A stretch of DNA of 64,000 bases, taken from the NCBI GenBank assembly GCA_044360075.1, contig JBIKLA010000001.1, positions 62,001 to 126,000 of the forward strand, written 5' to 3'. Origin of the DNA: OMII01 sp947467385. GTDB taxonomy: Bacteria; Bdellovibrionota_C; UBA2361; OMII01. Both the position numbers and the translations under genes were made by a program. Under the pieces are notes generated by a model. It saw only the letters and a list, made by a program, of their open reading frames with translations, was not told where the DNA came from and ran no database searches. Below are positions 43,265-51,577 of the stretch, in pieces (position 1 is the first letter of the stretch; each line of letters begins with the position of its first letter).

Positions 43265-45211
43265 ATGAACGTGGAATCGGCGAAAGGGCCGCAAGACAAA
43301 AAGCGGGACAGCCTTCCGGTTGAGGAGGGGCCCCCGGGTCACGTGATAAACCACGATGGCGAGCTCTCTTTCATCGCGGAGCTTGCTGCCGGCGATCACG
43401 CAGTCAAGCTGACGATCGGTCGGCCCGGACAGGGCTCATTCGCCAGCCTAGAGGAAAAGTCGATTATCCTCGACCCAACACACTGCAAAACGCGCGAGGA
43501 GCAGCGTGGCGTCGCCGCGCATGAGGGGCGGCATATCTACGATACGCCGTCGTTTTCTGCCATGGGCTTCACGCAAGCCGAGACACGCGAGCTTGCTAAG
43601 CAGGTCGGGACCATGTCGGGGCGCAACCTCGTCGAGGACTTCATCGTTAATGACGGAGTCGTGAGGGATTTTCCCGCCAGAGAGCGGGATATTCTCGCGC
43701 TCTATTCCCCTCATGAGCCGACTGATCCGGTATTTCCGATTCAACACCCTGAGGTGAACCAGATTATTTCGCGCATTGGGTTTGCCCCGCGCTTTGCCTT
43801 CGCCCTGGCGGGGCTGCTGAATGACTGGGCCTACCTGCGCAGGCACGTGGGGTTTGGGGGGAGCCCTCAGGAGTATTCGAAAGTGCCATTCTCGGGGGGT
43901 GTTAGCGACGATCCGAGCATAACGCGCTTCTTCGAGCGCAACTATAAGCTTGCCCGAGAAGCGGCAAGAATCATCGCGCCTGCCGGCGCCAGTGGATCTG
44001 AGCGCATCGACTATGCGCGGGCCAGATTCACGTTTTTTAGGGATGTGCTCTATCCAGAGCTCAAGCAGCTTTTTGAAAAGGACGTTGAGCAGCTTGCTGA
44101 GATGATTAAACAGGCACTTCTCCGGCAGTCGTCCAAGCCCAAGGATGGCCAGGGAGACGGCGGAAGCGGGTCGGAGCAGCGGGGTGAAACGCCCGAAGCT
44201 GGGAATGGGCAGATGACGGACGAAGAGTCAAAGCGGCAGGCGTCTGGGCAGCTCTCGGAGATCGATGATGCCATTCGCGACGCCCTTCGAGGCCTTTTGA
44301 CGGAGGATGATGTGCCCTCGTCAGCCGCTGAGACCCACAAGCACAACGAGCAGGCACGCCGCGCAGAGGAGGATGCCAGAAAGGCCCAGGAGCTAAAAGA
44401 CGTTCAGGATGCCCTCCGCCGCGCAATGGATGCGGGAGTTTCGGACTACTTGAAGGAGTACCAGAAGGTTGCAGGCTCAGTCGAAGAGGCATATGGCCGC
44501 CTCGCACACGACTTTGTGCCGCTGGCGCACTATCGCTGGATGACCGGAATGGCGAGCGGCGCGCGCGTGAGCCTGCCGCATGCCATGAGCTATTCCCTGA
44601 GCGGCTCGGGAGCAGGGCAGGTATTCATGAGGCGGATAGAGCCCACGAGGCCAGACATGTCGATTGCAATCCTCGTCGATATGTCAGGATCTATGGGGAC
44701 TGACGATAAGTATATTTATGCCCGGCGGGCTGTCATCTTCGCGAAGGAGCTCTTCCAAAAGCTGTCAATCTCAACCTGCTTTGCCCGCTTTAATGACTCC
44801 GTAAACGAGTTCCTCTCTTTTGATGATGATATCCAGGACGACGACGCTCAGCAGCGGCTGCTCCAGGGATGCTCTAAGCCGGAGGGCTCGACCCATGACG
44901 AGACGGCGCTGCGCTTTGCTGAGGAGCGGCTGCGGCAGGTGCGGTCGCTCCAGCGCAGCATTATTGTCATATCCGACGCTGAGTCAGGGCAGGGTGCAGC
45001 GCTTTCGGCCACGGTGCGGCGGCTTGAGTCCGAGGGGCTGCCGGTGCTCCATTTTGGGATTGGGCGCGGCACATCCGACACGGCGAAACTCTATACCCGC
45101 TCCTGGGGTAATCTTGAGCTTCAGGGGCAGGGAGAGAGCAATTTTCTGTCGGTCTTTTGCCGGGAGATGTCCAGGGTCGCGCGTGAAGCGCTTGAAGGAC
45201 CGGGGCGATAG
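43265..45211 (+). CDS. CobT/NorD-like protein combining an HEXXH metallopeptidase-like domain with a C-terminal VWA domain
   Basis: The 648-residue cytosolic protein has HEGRH at residues 86-90, then NLVEDFIVND with Glu124. This is the HEXXH plus Glu pattern of zincin-like domains in CobT/NorD relatives. Residues 275-400 are acidic and charged (Glu, Lys, Gln, Asp), a linker typical of CobT. The VWA domain begins near 465, with MIDAS DMSGSM at 472-477 and a later VISDAESG. Such proteins pair with MoxR/CobS AAA+ ATPases, and one is encoded two genes downstream. Cobaltochelatase itself is unlikely without cobN or other cobalamin genes. The start ATG 43265 lacks a strong ribosome site. Confidence 0.78.
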   Translation: MNVESAKGPQDKKRDSLPVEEGPPGHVINHDGELSFIAELAAGDHAVKLTIGRPGQGSFASLEEKSIILDPTHCKTREEQRGVAAHEGRHIYDTPSFSAMGFTQAETRELAKQVGTMSGRNLVEDFIVNDGVVRDFPARERDILALYSPHEPTDPVFPIQHPEVNQIISRIGFAPRFAFALAGLLNDWAYLRRHVGFGGSPQEYSKVPFSGGVSDDPSITRFFERNYKLAREAARIIAPAGASGSERIDYARARFTFFRDVLYPELKQLFEKDVEQLAEMIKQALLRQSSKPKDGQGDGGSGSEQRGETPEAGNGQMTDEESKRQASGQLSEIDDAIRDALRGLLTEDDVPSSAAETHKHNEQARRAEEDARKAQELKDVQDALRRAMDAGVSDYLKEYQKVAGSVEEAYGRLAHDFVPLAHYRWMTGMASGARVSLPHAMSYSLSGSGAGQVFMRRIEPTRPDMSIAILVDMSGSMGTDDKYIYARRAVIFAKELFQKLSISTCFARFNDSVNEFLSFDDDIQDDDAQQRLLQGCSKPEGSTHDETALRFAEERLRQVRSLQRSIIVISDAESGQGAALSATVRRLESEGLPVLHFGIGRGTSDTAKLYTRSWGNLELQGQGESNFLSVFCREMSRVAREALEGPGR

Positions 45212-45225
45212 GGTGAGGGGGCGTC

Positions 45226-45621
45226 ATGAGTGAACGGGGAGAATCGATGCTGCTGAAGTTGGCCGAGGGGGGTGAGAGTGGGCGTTTTGGCCGTCTCGCG
45301 CTTGTGGTTGAGCATTCGGGCATGAGCATGGCCGCGGCACGGCTGCGTGAGCTTGTTCCCACTTTCGGCGTCAGCTCCCTTGTCGAGATCGTTGACGCGC
45401 TGCTGGCGCACGAGCGGGGCGCATGCGTCCAGGAGGCTGAAGCGGCGGAGCCAGGGCCCGGCATGCTGGTTGGCCTTGATATCTCAGGCGTTTCGCTCGA
45501 CGACACCAAGCTCTTTGCCGGAAACCTTTTAAGCTCCCGGGCCACGGGCACGGTCTACGTTATGACTCCAGCGCAGTTTTCGCTCTTTGATTCATCGCTT
45601 TTTGATTTTGTAGTGAGGTAG
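45226..45621 (+). CDS. small protein between the VWA and AAA+ genes, function unknown
   Basis: The 131-residue soluble protein starts 14 bp after the VWA gene and ends 5 bp before the AAA+ gene, so all three are probably one operon. It has a helical N-terminal half (MSMAAARLRELVPTFGVSSLVEIVDALLAHE) and an alpha/beta-looking C-terminal half (GMLVGLDISGVSLDDTKLFAGNLL). No motif or family is evident. An adaptor between the flanking ATPase and VWA proteins is a guess from position. Confidence 0.65.
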   Translation: MSERGESMLLKLAEGGESGRFGRLALVVEHSGMSMAAARLRELVPTFGVSSLVEIVDALLAHERGACVQEAEAAEPGPGMLVGLDISGVSLDDTKLFAGNLLSSRATGTVYVMTPAQFSLFDSSLFDFVVR

Positions 45622-45626
45622 TTGTT

Positions 45627-47330
45627 ATGCACACGAATTCATCAGGAAACGCACAGCCAAGCCCAGGCTCGCTTACGGGCGGCGACCAGGGGCTTGTGGC
45701 TCCCCGAGACCGCATACGGTACATGAGCGACCAGCGGGCGCTTGCAGGCCAAAGCCCACTTGGCGTGGCACACGGGAAGGGGCTGGACGGCGAGAACGTC
45801 GTGGTCTTCTCGTCTCCGTGCTCGGCTGAAGTCGTCACCCTGCCGACCCGCATTTCGCGCGAGGAGTTCGACGCAGTGGTGGCCGACGTTCTTCCGCTCA
45901 AGGAAACGCGTTACATCCTGTACCTTCTCGCCTCGGCGCAAAAAGAGGAGTGGCCCATCCTGCTGGAGGGCGGCACTGCTATCGGCAAGACGTACGCCGT
46001 CAACATCTTTTGCAGGCTTCTCGATGGGCCAGAACGCGGCATGGTCGATTTCTACTGCAACGGCCAGACCGACGTGAGTGAGCTCATGGGTAAGTTCGTT
46101 CCCTCGGATCTCAAGCCTGAGCAGCTCAAGGCGATTGACCGGCTCCTTGAGTCGGACGCCGGTGCTGCGCTCAGGGCCGCTCTTATGAGTGAGTGTGGCG
46201 GTTCCCTGGATGGGGACGCCCTTATGCAGCGTGCGGCCCTCAAGCTCGGTATCGACACGTCGAGCAAGGGATTCCGCTGGCAAGACGGGAGCCTCATACG
46301 GGCGATGAGGGATGGGCAGCGGGTCCACCTTCAAGAGCTTGGCATGGCAGCAGTCGCAATTACCAATGCCCTGCTCAAGTTCCGCGGAACAAATGGCCGG
46401 CTCGCGAGATCGGTCCAGGTTTCCGAGAATGCTGGCGAGACCGTGCATGCCGCGCCGGGATTTCAGCTTATCCTTTCTACTAACCCGCCCGGCAAGGAGT
46501 ACCTTGAGCGGCATGCGGTCGATCCGGCGCTCCTGCGCGCCTGCCATTACGTACGGCTTCCAGACAGGCTGTCTGATGAGTCGGTCTTGGAGGCCACAGA
46601 GCAGCTCTTCTCGCCGAAACGCATCCCCACGGCCTCGGACTCAACGATCATTGACCTCTCCCGGCATGAGGAGCTTGCATCGACGGTAGGTTCCCTGGTT
46701 GGGCGCCTCTTTCTCCAGTATCGCGAGAAGCTTGCCGTGTCGGAGCCCGGCCGGCGGCAAAAGAACACGGCCACGGTCGACCACTTGAGCCGCATCGCCG
46801 CGCTTGTGCAAAGGCGCCAGATAGCATCGCCCGACGAGAAGAGCGTCGACACAATCGAGACAGCGAGGCAGGCGGTGTACGGGTGCCTCGTCGCGCAGCT
46901 TGAGGACAAAGAGTCGCCGTTCGGCGCATCGAAGACGGTCGAGGGGGCCGCCAAGGAGACAAAGTCTCTGGGCAAGGCGATCATGGACAGCTTTAACAAC
47001 CTTCTCAATGGCGAGGTGTACGCCTACAGCTTCCGCGGCAAGCCATCGAGCCTTCGCGAAGCGATCTCGACCCTCGAGCGCGAGGCGATTGAGTCCTACG
47101 AGCAGACGCACGAGAACGCAAAGTCTCGGGAGGTTGCGGAGAGGGCGCGAACTACGCACTTCATTCGGAGGATGCTTGATACGCTTGGGGTGATACAGAA
47201 GGACTGCTCGGCTGCCCAGTTTGAGAGGCTGCGGGAGGCCGCACTTCGCGCCATGCCGAAGGATGACGCTGAGCTGCTGAAGAGAGAGGTCGACACCCTG
47301 CAGAACGGGGAGCAGCCCGCCCCTCAGTGA
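45627..47330 (+). CDS. MoxR/CobS-like AAA+ ATPase
   Basis: The 567-residue protein carries Walker A GGTAIGKT (115-122, Lys121). A Walker B-like strand reads RVHLQELGMA, where the usual Asp is Gln and Glu is kept. Sensor 1 is LILSTNPPGKEYLERH, and a putative arginine-finger region is LLRACHYVRLPD. The arrangement resembles the AAA_5 dynein-like subset that includes CobS, NorQ and MoxR. The C-terminal 230 residues are helical and charged (LINGEVYAYSFRGKPSSLREAISTLE-like region), longer than in MoxR. With the HEXXH-VWA protein encoded upstream it probably forms a chaperone or chelatase-like machine. The Walker B change could slow hydrolysis. Confidence 0.8.
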   Translation: MHTNSSGNAQPSPGSLTGGDQGLVAPRDRIRYMSDQRALAGQSPLGVAHGKGLDGENVVVFSSPCSAEVVTLPTRISREEFDAVVADVLPLKETRYILYLLASAQKEEWPILLEGGTAIGKTYAVNIFCRLLDGPERGMVDFYCNGQTDVSELMGKFVPSDLKPEQLKAIDRLLESDAGAALRAALMSECGGSLDGDALMQRAALKLGIDTSSKGFRWQDGSLIRAMRDGQRVHLQELGMAAVAITNALLKFRGTNGRLARSVQVSENAGETVHAAPGFQLILSTNPPGKEYLERHAVDPALLRACHYVRLPDRLSDESVLEATEQLFSPKRIPTASDSTIIDLSRHEELASTVGSLVGRLFLQYREKLAVSEPGRRQKNTATVDHLSRIAALVQRRQIASPDEKSVDTIETARQAVYGCLVAQLEDKESPFGASKTVEGAAKETKSLGKAIMDSFNNLLNGEVYAYSFRGKPSSLREAISTLEREAIESYEQTHENAKSREVAERARTTHFIRRMLDTLGVIQKDCSAAQFERLREAALRAMPKDDAELLKREVDTLQNGEQPAPQ

Positions 47331-47635
47331 AGCTTCATGAGGAGGCGCTTGAGAACAGAGCTTTGGCGCTGAAATTGCTCGAGGTGCCGCTGCATGTCGA
47401 GGATCGCCTGGGATGATGCCGTCCGGGCAGAATCATCGTCCTGAAGCTGCGTGCCGACATCCCGCTCGAGATTCTCCATGCGCTCCACGAGCTCTTCGAG
47501 AGCGCGCAGCGGGTTCGCCTCATACGTTGCCGATACGGACTCTTCTTCGCCCGGCGCACGGGGCTCACGAATGACCTCCACTTCTATCTGGTCAATAAGT
47601 CGAGAGCGATTCTCAGCGTCCCGTTGGTTTGCCAT
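47324..47635 (-). CDS. small coiled-coil protein, function unknown
   Basis: The 103-residue protein is charged. Its C-terminal half (LEELVERMENLERDVGTQLQ, ILDMQRHLEQFQRQSSVLKRLL) has clear heptads. There is no signal peptide. It converges with the AAA+ gene and overlaps its stop by 7 bp. ATG 47635 opens MANQRDAENRSRLIDQ. I recognise no family; the regular amphipathic pattern makes it more credible than a chance frame. Confidence 0.55.
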   Translation of the reverse strand: MANQRDAENRSRLIDQIEVEVIREPRAPGEEESVSATYEANPLRALEELVERMENLERDVGTQLQDDDSARTASSQAILDMQRHLEQFQRQSSVLKRLLMKLH

Positions 47636-47837
47636 ATGCGAGCGGTTCCCAAAGCCTGCAAGACATTCATAGCTATGTGTTGCAAAAGTTGTTCTCAGTA
47701 GTCCGAGCCGAACAGCGCCGATTTAAGCTCAAAGCGGAGGCAGATTTTTCCGCCGGGGCAGCGCCGGGGGGAAGAAATGTCCGCTGGCCTTCTGCAGACG
47801 GGCATCCCGGAAGGGACCTGTATTCAGCTGCCTCAAA

Positions 47838-48563
47838 ATGATACATATTCTCGCTATGTCCTCAAATCTGCTGGCTATCGCCCCAATATGGTACGTAGTG
47901 TTCCTGTTCAGCACGGTATGCCACGAGGCTGCCCACGCCTTGGTCGCAAAATGGGGAGGGGACACCACGGCCTACGCCGGGGGGCAAGTGACGTTAGACC
48001 CGATTCCGCACCTGCGCCGTGAGCCGCTCGGGCTCTTCTTCATTCCCATCGTCACCTTCCTGGCATTTCAGGGACGCGGCATGCTCGGCTGGGGCAGCGC
48101 GCCCTATGATCCCTTCTGGCAGATCCGCTACCCTCGGCGCGCTGCGCTCATGGCGTTGGCGGGCCCGGTCACCAATTTTTTGCTCGCAATCGCCTCGGCG
48201 GGTCTCATGATCCTTGGCATCAAGCTCGGGCTCTGGGGCTACGATGGTGGCCTGGGGGTAGTGGCCCCTGGGGACGGGATGATCGACGCGCTGACGGTGT
48301 TCCTTGGAATCCTCCTTCAGCTCAACATTATTCTTGGCGTGTTTAACCTTCTTCCCGTCCCCCCGCTCGACGGGCACTCAGTGCTTGGGCTCCTCCTGCC
48401 GGAGGACCTTTTCTTAAAGTTTCTTGAAGTAGTGCGCAGCCCTTTTTTCTCGCTTCTGGGGATCCTGATAGCGTACGAGCTCTTCCCGTACATCCTGATG
48501 CCGGCGCTTGTGCTCGCTCAATCGTGCTTTAGATCGGCCCTTATGCTCGTGGGGGCAGGCTAG
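47838..48563 (+). CDS. M50 family site-2 protease-like membrane metalloprotease
   Basis: This 241-residue protein has about six membrane helices. The zinc motif HEAAH is at residues 29-33 (CHEAAHALVAKWGGD), and the third ligand Asp178 lies in LLPVPPLDGHSVLG. Both are diagnostic of intramembrane S2P proteases of the short SREBP/YwhC type, without PDZ or CBS domains. It cleaves membrane segments of unknown targets, commonly anti-sigma factors or transporters. The downstream mutM gene converges and overlaps by 4 bp. A second ATG at 47856 is possible. Confidence 0.9.
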   Translation: MIHILAMSSNLLAIAPIWYVVFLFSTVCHEAAHALVAKWGGDTTAYAGGQVTLDPIPHLRREPLGLFFIPIVTFLAFQGRGMLGWGSAPYDPFWQIRYPRRAALMALAGPVTNFLLAIASAGLMILGIKLGLWGYDGGLGVVAPGDGMIDALTVFLGILLQLNIILGVFNLLPVPPLDGHSVLGLLLPEDLFLKFLEVVRSPFFSLLGILIAYELFPYILMPALVLAQSCFRSALMLVGAG

Positions 48564-49375
48564 GAGCGCGGCTTCCTCTGGCACGACGGGCAGAGGTGCG
48601 TGCCCCGCTGGCCGACAACGACGCGCCTGATAACCGTCCCGCAGCGGCCGCATGGCTGGCCGTTCTGGCCGTAGACGGCAGGCGTATACATGCCGCCGTC
48701 GACAACGCCGTCGCCAAAATCAGTTCCGAGCAGGGAGACCGCCTCAGACAGCACTGCTCGGATCGCTTCATGCAGCGCCCCTTGCTTGGGGCTCGGCACG
48801 CGGTTCGCTGGAGTGAGGGGATGAATCTTGGCACGCCACAGGGACTCATCCACATAGATGTTGCCAAGTCCCGCAATGAAGGACTGGTTGAGCAGGAGCG
48901 GCTTAATAGCGCCTTTTTTCGACGAGAGCATCGCTCGCAGCGCATCGGCCGTGAACTCTGGGCTGAGGGGCTCAATGCCGAGCTTCGCGACCACATCGTC
49001 CGGGGACGTGGTGAGGTACATTCGGCCAAACTTTCTCGTGTCATTAAACCGGATAGTTTTGCCGTTGCTAAGGAAGATAACCACCCGATCGTGCGGTGCG
49101 ATGGGGAGCGCCTTTGCCATCACGTCAAGTGAGCCGCTCATGCGGAGGTGCGTGTAGAGGTACTGTTCACGCTTGCCAACGATGCGCAGGCCCACGAGCT
49201 TTCCGCGCCGGAAGACGTCGGCGATCTGTGAGCCCGCAAGCTGGTGGCAGAAGGCGTGCGGCGAGGTGAGGGCGATAGTGCGCTCCCACAGCACTGTGGC
49301 GCCCTCGATTGAGAGCCCCGTAACCCGCTCCTTAAGATACTGTACGGTCGACTCGACCTCTGGAAGCTCTGGCAT
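48560..49375 (-). CDS. mutM: formamidopyrimidine-DNA glycosylase
   Basis: MutM removes 8-oxoguanine and formamidopyrimidines and nicks the abasic site. The 271-residue protein starts MPELPEVES, which exposes the catalytic Pro2 and Glu3. Lys59 lies in FRRGKLVG, the helix-two-turn-helix holds QSFIAGLGNIYVDESLW, and the zinc finger at the C-terminus reads PCGRCGTVIRRVVVGQRGTHLCPSC. Length and order are standard. It ends overlapping the M50 gene on the other strand. Confidence 0.96.
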   Translation of the reverse strand: MPELPEVESTVQYLKERVTGLSIEGATVLWERTIALTSPHAFCHQLAGSQIADVFRRGKLVGLRIVGKREQYLYTHLRMSGSLDVMAKALPIAPHDRVVIFLSNGKTIRFNDTRKFGRMYLTTSPDDVVAKLGIEPLSPEFTADALRAMLSSKKGAIKPLLLNQSFIAGLGNIYVDESLWRAKIHPLTPANRVPSPKQGALHEAIRAVLSEAVSLLGTDFGDGVVDGGMYTPAVYGQNGQPCGRCGTVIRRVVVGQRGTHLCPSCQRKPRS

Positions 49376-49516
49376 ATGGCATTCAAACAGCGAAAACAGA
49401 CAGCCGTTTGAATAATTACAGAACCCGCACGGAAGGGCAAAAATTAGGAGCTACAAGCTCTTAGCTGAGGGCTCCCCAGCGCAGCAAGGCCGGGACTGCG
49501 TAACCCCTTAATTATT

Positions 49517-49539
49517 GCCTAGAAATGGCCGATCTAGGC
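49517..49539. repeat. 6-bp inverted repeat upstream of the FapA-like gene
   Basis: GCCTAG (49517-49522) and CTAGGC (49534-49539) are separated by 11 nt, in the divergent region between mutM and the FapA-like gene. A GGGGAGGG run follows at 49544. This may be an operator. Confidence 0.3.
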
Positions 49540-49565
49540 TTTAGGGGAGGGAAATTCAGCCAGGT

Positions 49566-51017
49566 ATGAAGGTCGCCCATCGAGCTGAGAAAGACGCATT
49601 TATTGTAGAGTTGTCGATCTCGGACGATCGGCTGAAGCTCTTTGCCCATATTACCCCCAAGGCTGACTTCAAGGCTGCTCGTGAGGAGGATCTCCTCAAG
49701 GAGATCTCCGCGATTACGCCCTCTGACCTGATCGATCGAATGGTCGTGTGGGACATCATCACCGAGCTCCGGCAAGGCAAGGGGTGCGAGTCGCGCCGCG
49801 TTGCCAAGGGAGTGTCTCCCGTGCCGGGCAAGGACGGTAAGCTCGTGTGGCTTGTGCGCCGCTTTAGCCCTGGAAAGATTGAGGACACCGAGAGGGAGTT
49901 TGTTGATTTTTTCACCTTAGGGCTCTTCGAAAATATCGCCAAGGGCCGCGAGGTCGCCCGCATTTACAAGCCGACACAGGGCCTTGCCGGCCGTGACGTG
50001 GTCGGAAAGCTCATCCCCACCCGAACAGGCCGCCCTGCCGGCACTCGTTTCGACAAGACGATTGAGGCCCGAGTTGATGATGACCAGGAGGCGTACACGA
50101 CCCTCCTCGCGGCGATTGATGGCTACGTTCACGACGAGGGCGGAAAATTTACCATCCGGGACGTACTAAACGTCTCCGGGAACCTCGATTACGGGATGGG
50201 GCATGTTGATTTCATAGGAAACGTTCGCGTCGTCGGAGACATTCAGAAGGGGTTCAACGTGAAGGCTCGCGGCTCAATCGAGGTTCTTGGCTCCGTGCTG
50301 GGCGAAAACGTGCTCACAAGCGAATCTTCGATTTCCATTAAGGGCTTCCACTATGGTGGTCCTGGGTCCTTCCTGTCCGCCAAGGGCGACTATTCTGTCG
50401 ACACAGCAGAGAAGATTTCAACAGAGGTGGGGGGGAATATCCTCGTCGGCCGAGAGGCGCGTGACTGTAGCCTTCATTCTTCGTCTGCCGTAATCGCCAC
50501 GCGAGCCGCTATTATCGGCGGCTCGGTGTGGTGCGTGAAGGGGTTCGAGGGTCGAATCGTTGGCAACGAGATAGGCGTCAAAACTGACATTGAGCTTCGC
50601 AATGAGCTTGAGGTGACGCGGGAATACCGGAAATTGAGCGACAACATCCAGAAGCACCGGGCGGCGGCTGCAGCGCTTGAGCTTCACATCGGCCCGTACC
50701 TCAAGAACCGCAACCGCGTGCCGCTCCTGCGCAACCAGTTTCGGGACAAGATGATGCTGCTGCTTGATAAGTACGACCAGGTACAAAAAGCGCTGGAGCA
50801 CCTCGAGAGCCTTGAGAAGAAAATGAGAGAGGGCAAGCCGCTTGAGCTTGAGGCGCGCATTAACGTCACTGAGAAAGCGCACGCAGGAACCGTTTTCAGA
50901 ACGGGGGACGCGATGCTCGAACTAAAGGATCCCGTGCAGGGTCCAGCAAGCTTTAAGCCGACAGATGACCGCAAGGCGTGGTCAACGGTGCCGTACCAGG
51001 ATTTAACAAAGGAATAG
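49566..51017 (+). CDS. FapA (DUF342) family protein
   Basis: The 483-residue protein has the FapA layout. The N-terminal domain is alpha/beta to about residue 165 (IEDTEREFVDFFTLGLFE). A parallel beta-helix follows, from about 180 to 335, with VLNVSGNLDYGMGHVDFIGNVRVVGDIQKGF and SIEVLGSVLGENVLTSESSISIKG. The tail is a coiled coil with VQKALEHLESLEKKM. FapA homologues are widespread and include regulators near flagellar and polar-organelle genes; no flagellar genes are present here. It begins at ATG 49566 after GGTATG without a strong site. The CBS gene starts 3 bp after the stop and is surely co-translated. Confidence 0.85.
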   Translation: MKVAHRAEKDAFIVELSISDDRLKLFAHITPKADFKAAREEDLLKEISAITPSDLIDRMVVWDIITELRQGKGCESRRVAKGVSPVPGKDGKLVWLVRRFSPGKIEDTEREFVDFFTLGLFENIAKGREVARIYKPTQGLAGRDVVGKLIPTRTGRPAGTRFDKTIEARVDDDQEAYTTLLAAIDGYVHDEGGKFTIRDVLNVSGNLDYGMGHVDFIGNVRVVGDIQKGFNVKARGSIEVLGSVLGENVLTSESSISIKGFHYGGPGSFLSAKGDYSVDTAEKISTEVGGNILVGREARDCSLHSSSAVIATRAAIIGGSVWCVKGFEGRIVGNEIGVKTDIELRNELEVTREYRKLSDNIQKHRAAAAALELHIGPYLKNRNRVPLLRNQFRDKMMLLLDKYDQVQKALEHLESLEKKMREGKPLELEARINVTEKAHAGTVFRTGDAMLELKDPVQGPASFKPTDDRKAWSTVPYQDLTKE

Positions 51018-51020
51018 CGT

Positions 51021-51518
51021 ATGGAAAAGAAAGACCTGCTTTCGAATATCTACTCTGCCTGCTCCTTGGGAGTGCAGCTCATCCCCCCGACGCTCCTGTG
51101 CGATAGCATTGGATCGATCGGCCTCAAGGATCCTCTCGTCGTAAAGCCCGACACGACGCTTGCCGAGTGCATCGCGACTCTTCAGCGCCATAGGGTTGGA
51201 AGCCTTCTTGTGGTGGATGACGACGGAAAGCTGGCCGGTATCTTTACGGAACGCGACTGCATCATGAAGGTCATGGGCAAGGTCGACTCCCTCAAGGATG
51301 CAATAGTCTCGGATTTCATGACGAAGAACCCGGTGCGCGAGCGGCCTGAAGCCTCCATCGCATTTGCCTTAAACCTCATGTCCCATGGAGGCTTCAGGCA
51401 TGTGCCAATCGTCGACCAGGACGATGTGCCGATTGGGATTGTTTCCGTGAAGGATGTGGTGGACCACATTGTCACGCGCATGCTCGAGGCGATCTACGCC
51501 GCCTGCGAGACCGACTAG
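51021..51518 (+). CDS. tandem CBS-domain protein
   Basis: The 165-residue protein has an N-terminal segment of about 35 residues, then two CBS repeats. The first holds VKPDTTLAECIATLQRHRVGSLLVVDDDGKLAGIFTERDCI. The second holds NPVRERPEASIAFALNLMSHGGFRHVPIVDQDDVPIGIVSVKDVVDHI. CBS pairs bind adenine nucleotides and act as sensors. It is fused by 3-bp spacing to the FapA-like gene, so a nucleotide-regulated partnership is plausible. A bidirectional terminator follows. Confidence 0.9.
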   Translation: MEKKDLLSNIYSACSLGVQLIPPTLLCDSIGSIGLKDPLVVKPDTTLAECIATLQRHRVGSLLVVDDDGKLAGIFTERDCIMKVMGKVDSLKDAIVSDFMTKNPVRERPEASIAFALNLMSHGGFRHVPIVDQDDVPIGIVSVKDVVDHIVTRMLEAIYAACETD

Positions 51519-51520
51519 GC

Positions 51521-51551
51521 AAAAAAAAGGGCCGCCCGGAGGCGGCCCTTT
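51521..51551. terminator. bidirectional intrinsic terminator
   Basis: A perfect GGGCCGCC/GGCGGCCC stem (51529-51536 and 51541-51548) has a CGGA loop, flanked by AAAAAAAA on the left and TTT on the right. On the minus strand it gives a hairpin followed by eight T, well suited to end hppA transcripts. On the plus strand it ends the CBS gene with a shorter T-run. Confidence 0.9.
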
Positions 51552-51577
51552 CGCGGGGCATCGAAGCCCGCTCCTCC

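Noticed and set aside
43265..47330. Cobaltochelatase subunits CobS and CobT
   Set aside because: Similarity is to the AAA+ and VWA architecture only. No cobN or cobalamin gene adjoins, and the Walker B residue differs, so gene symbols were not given.
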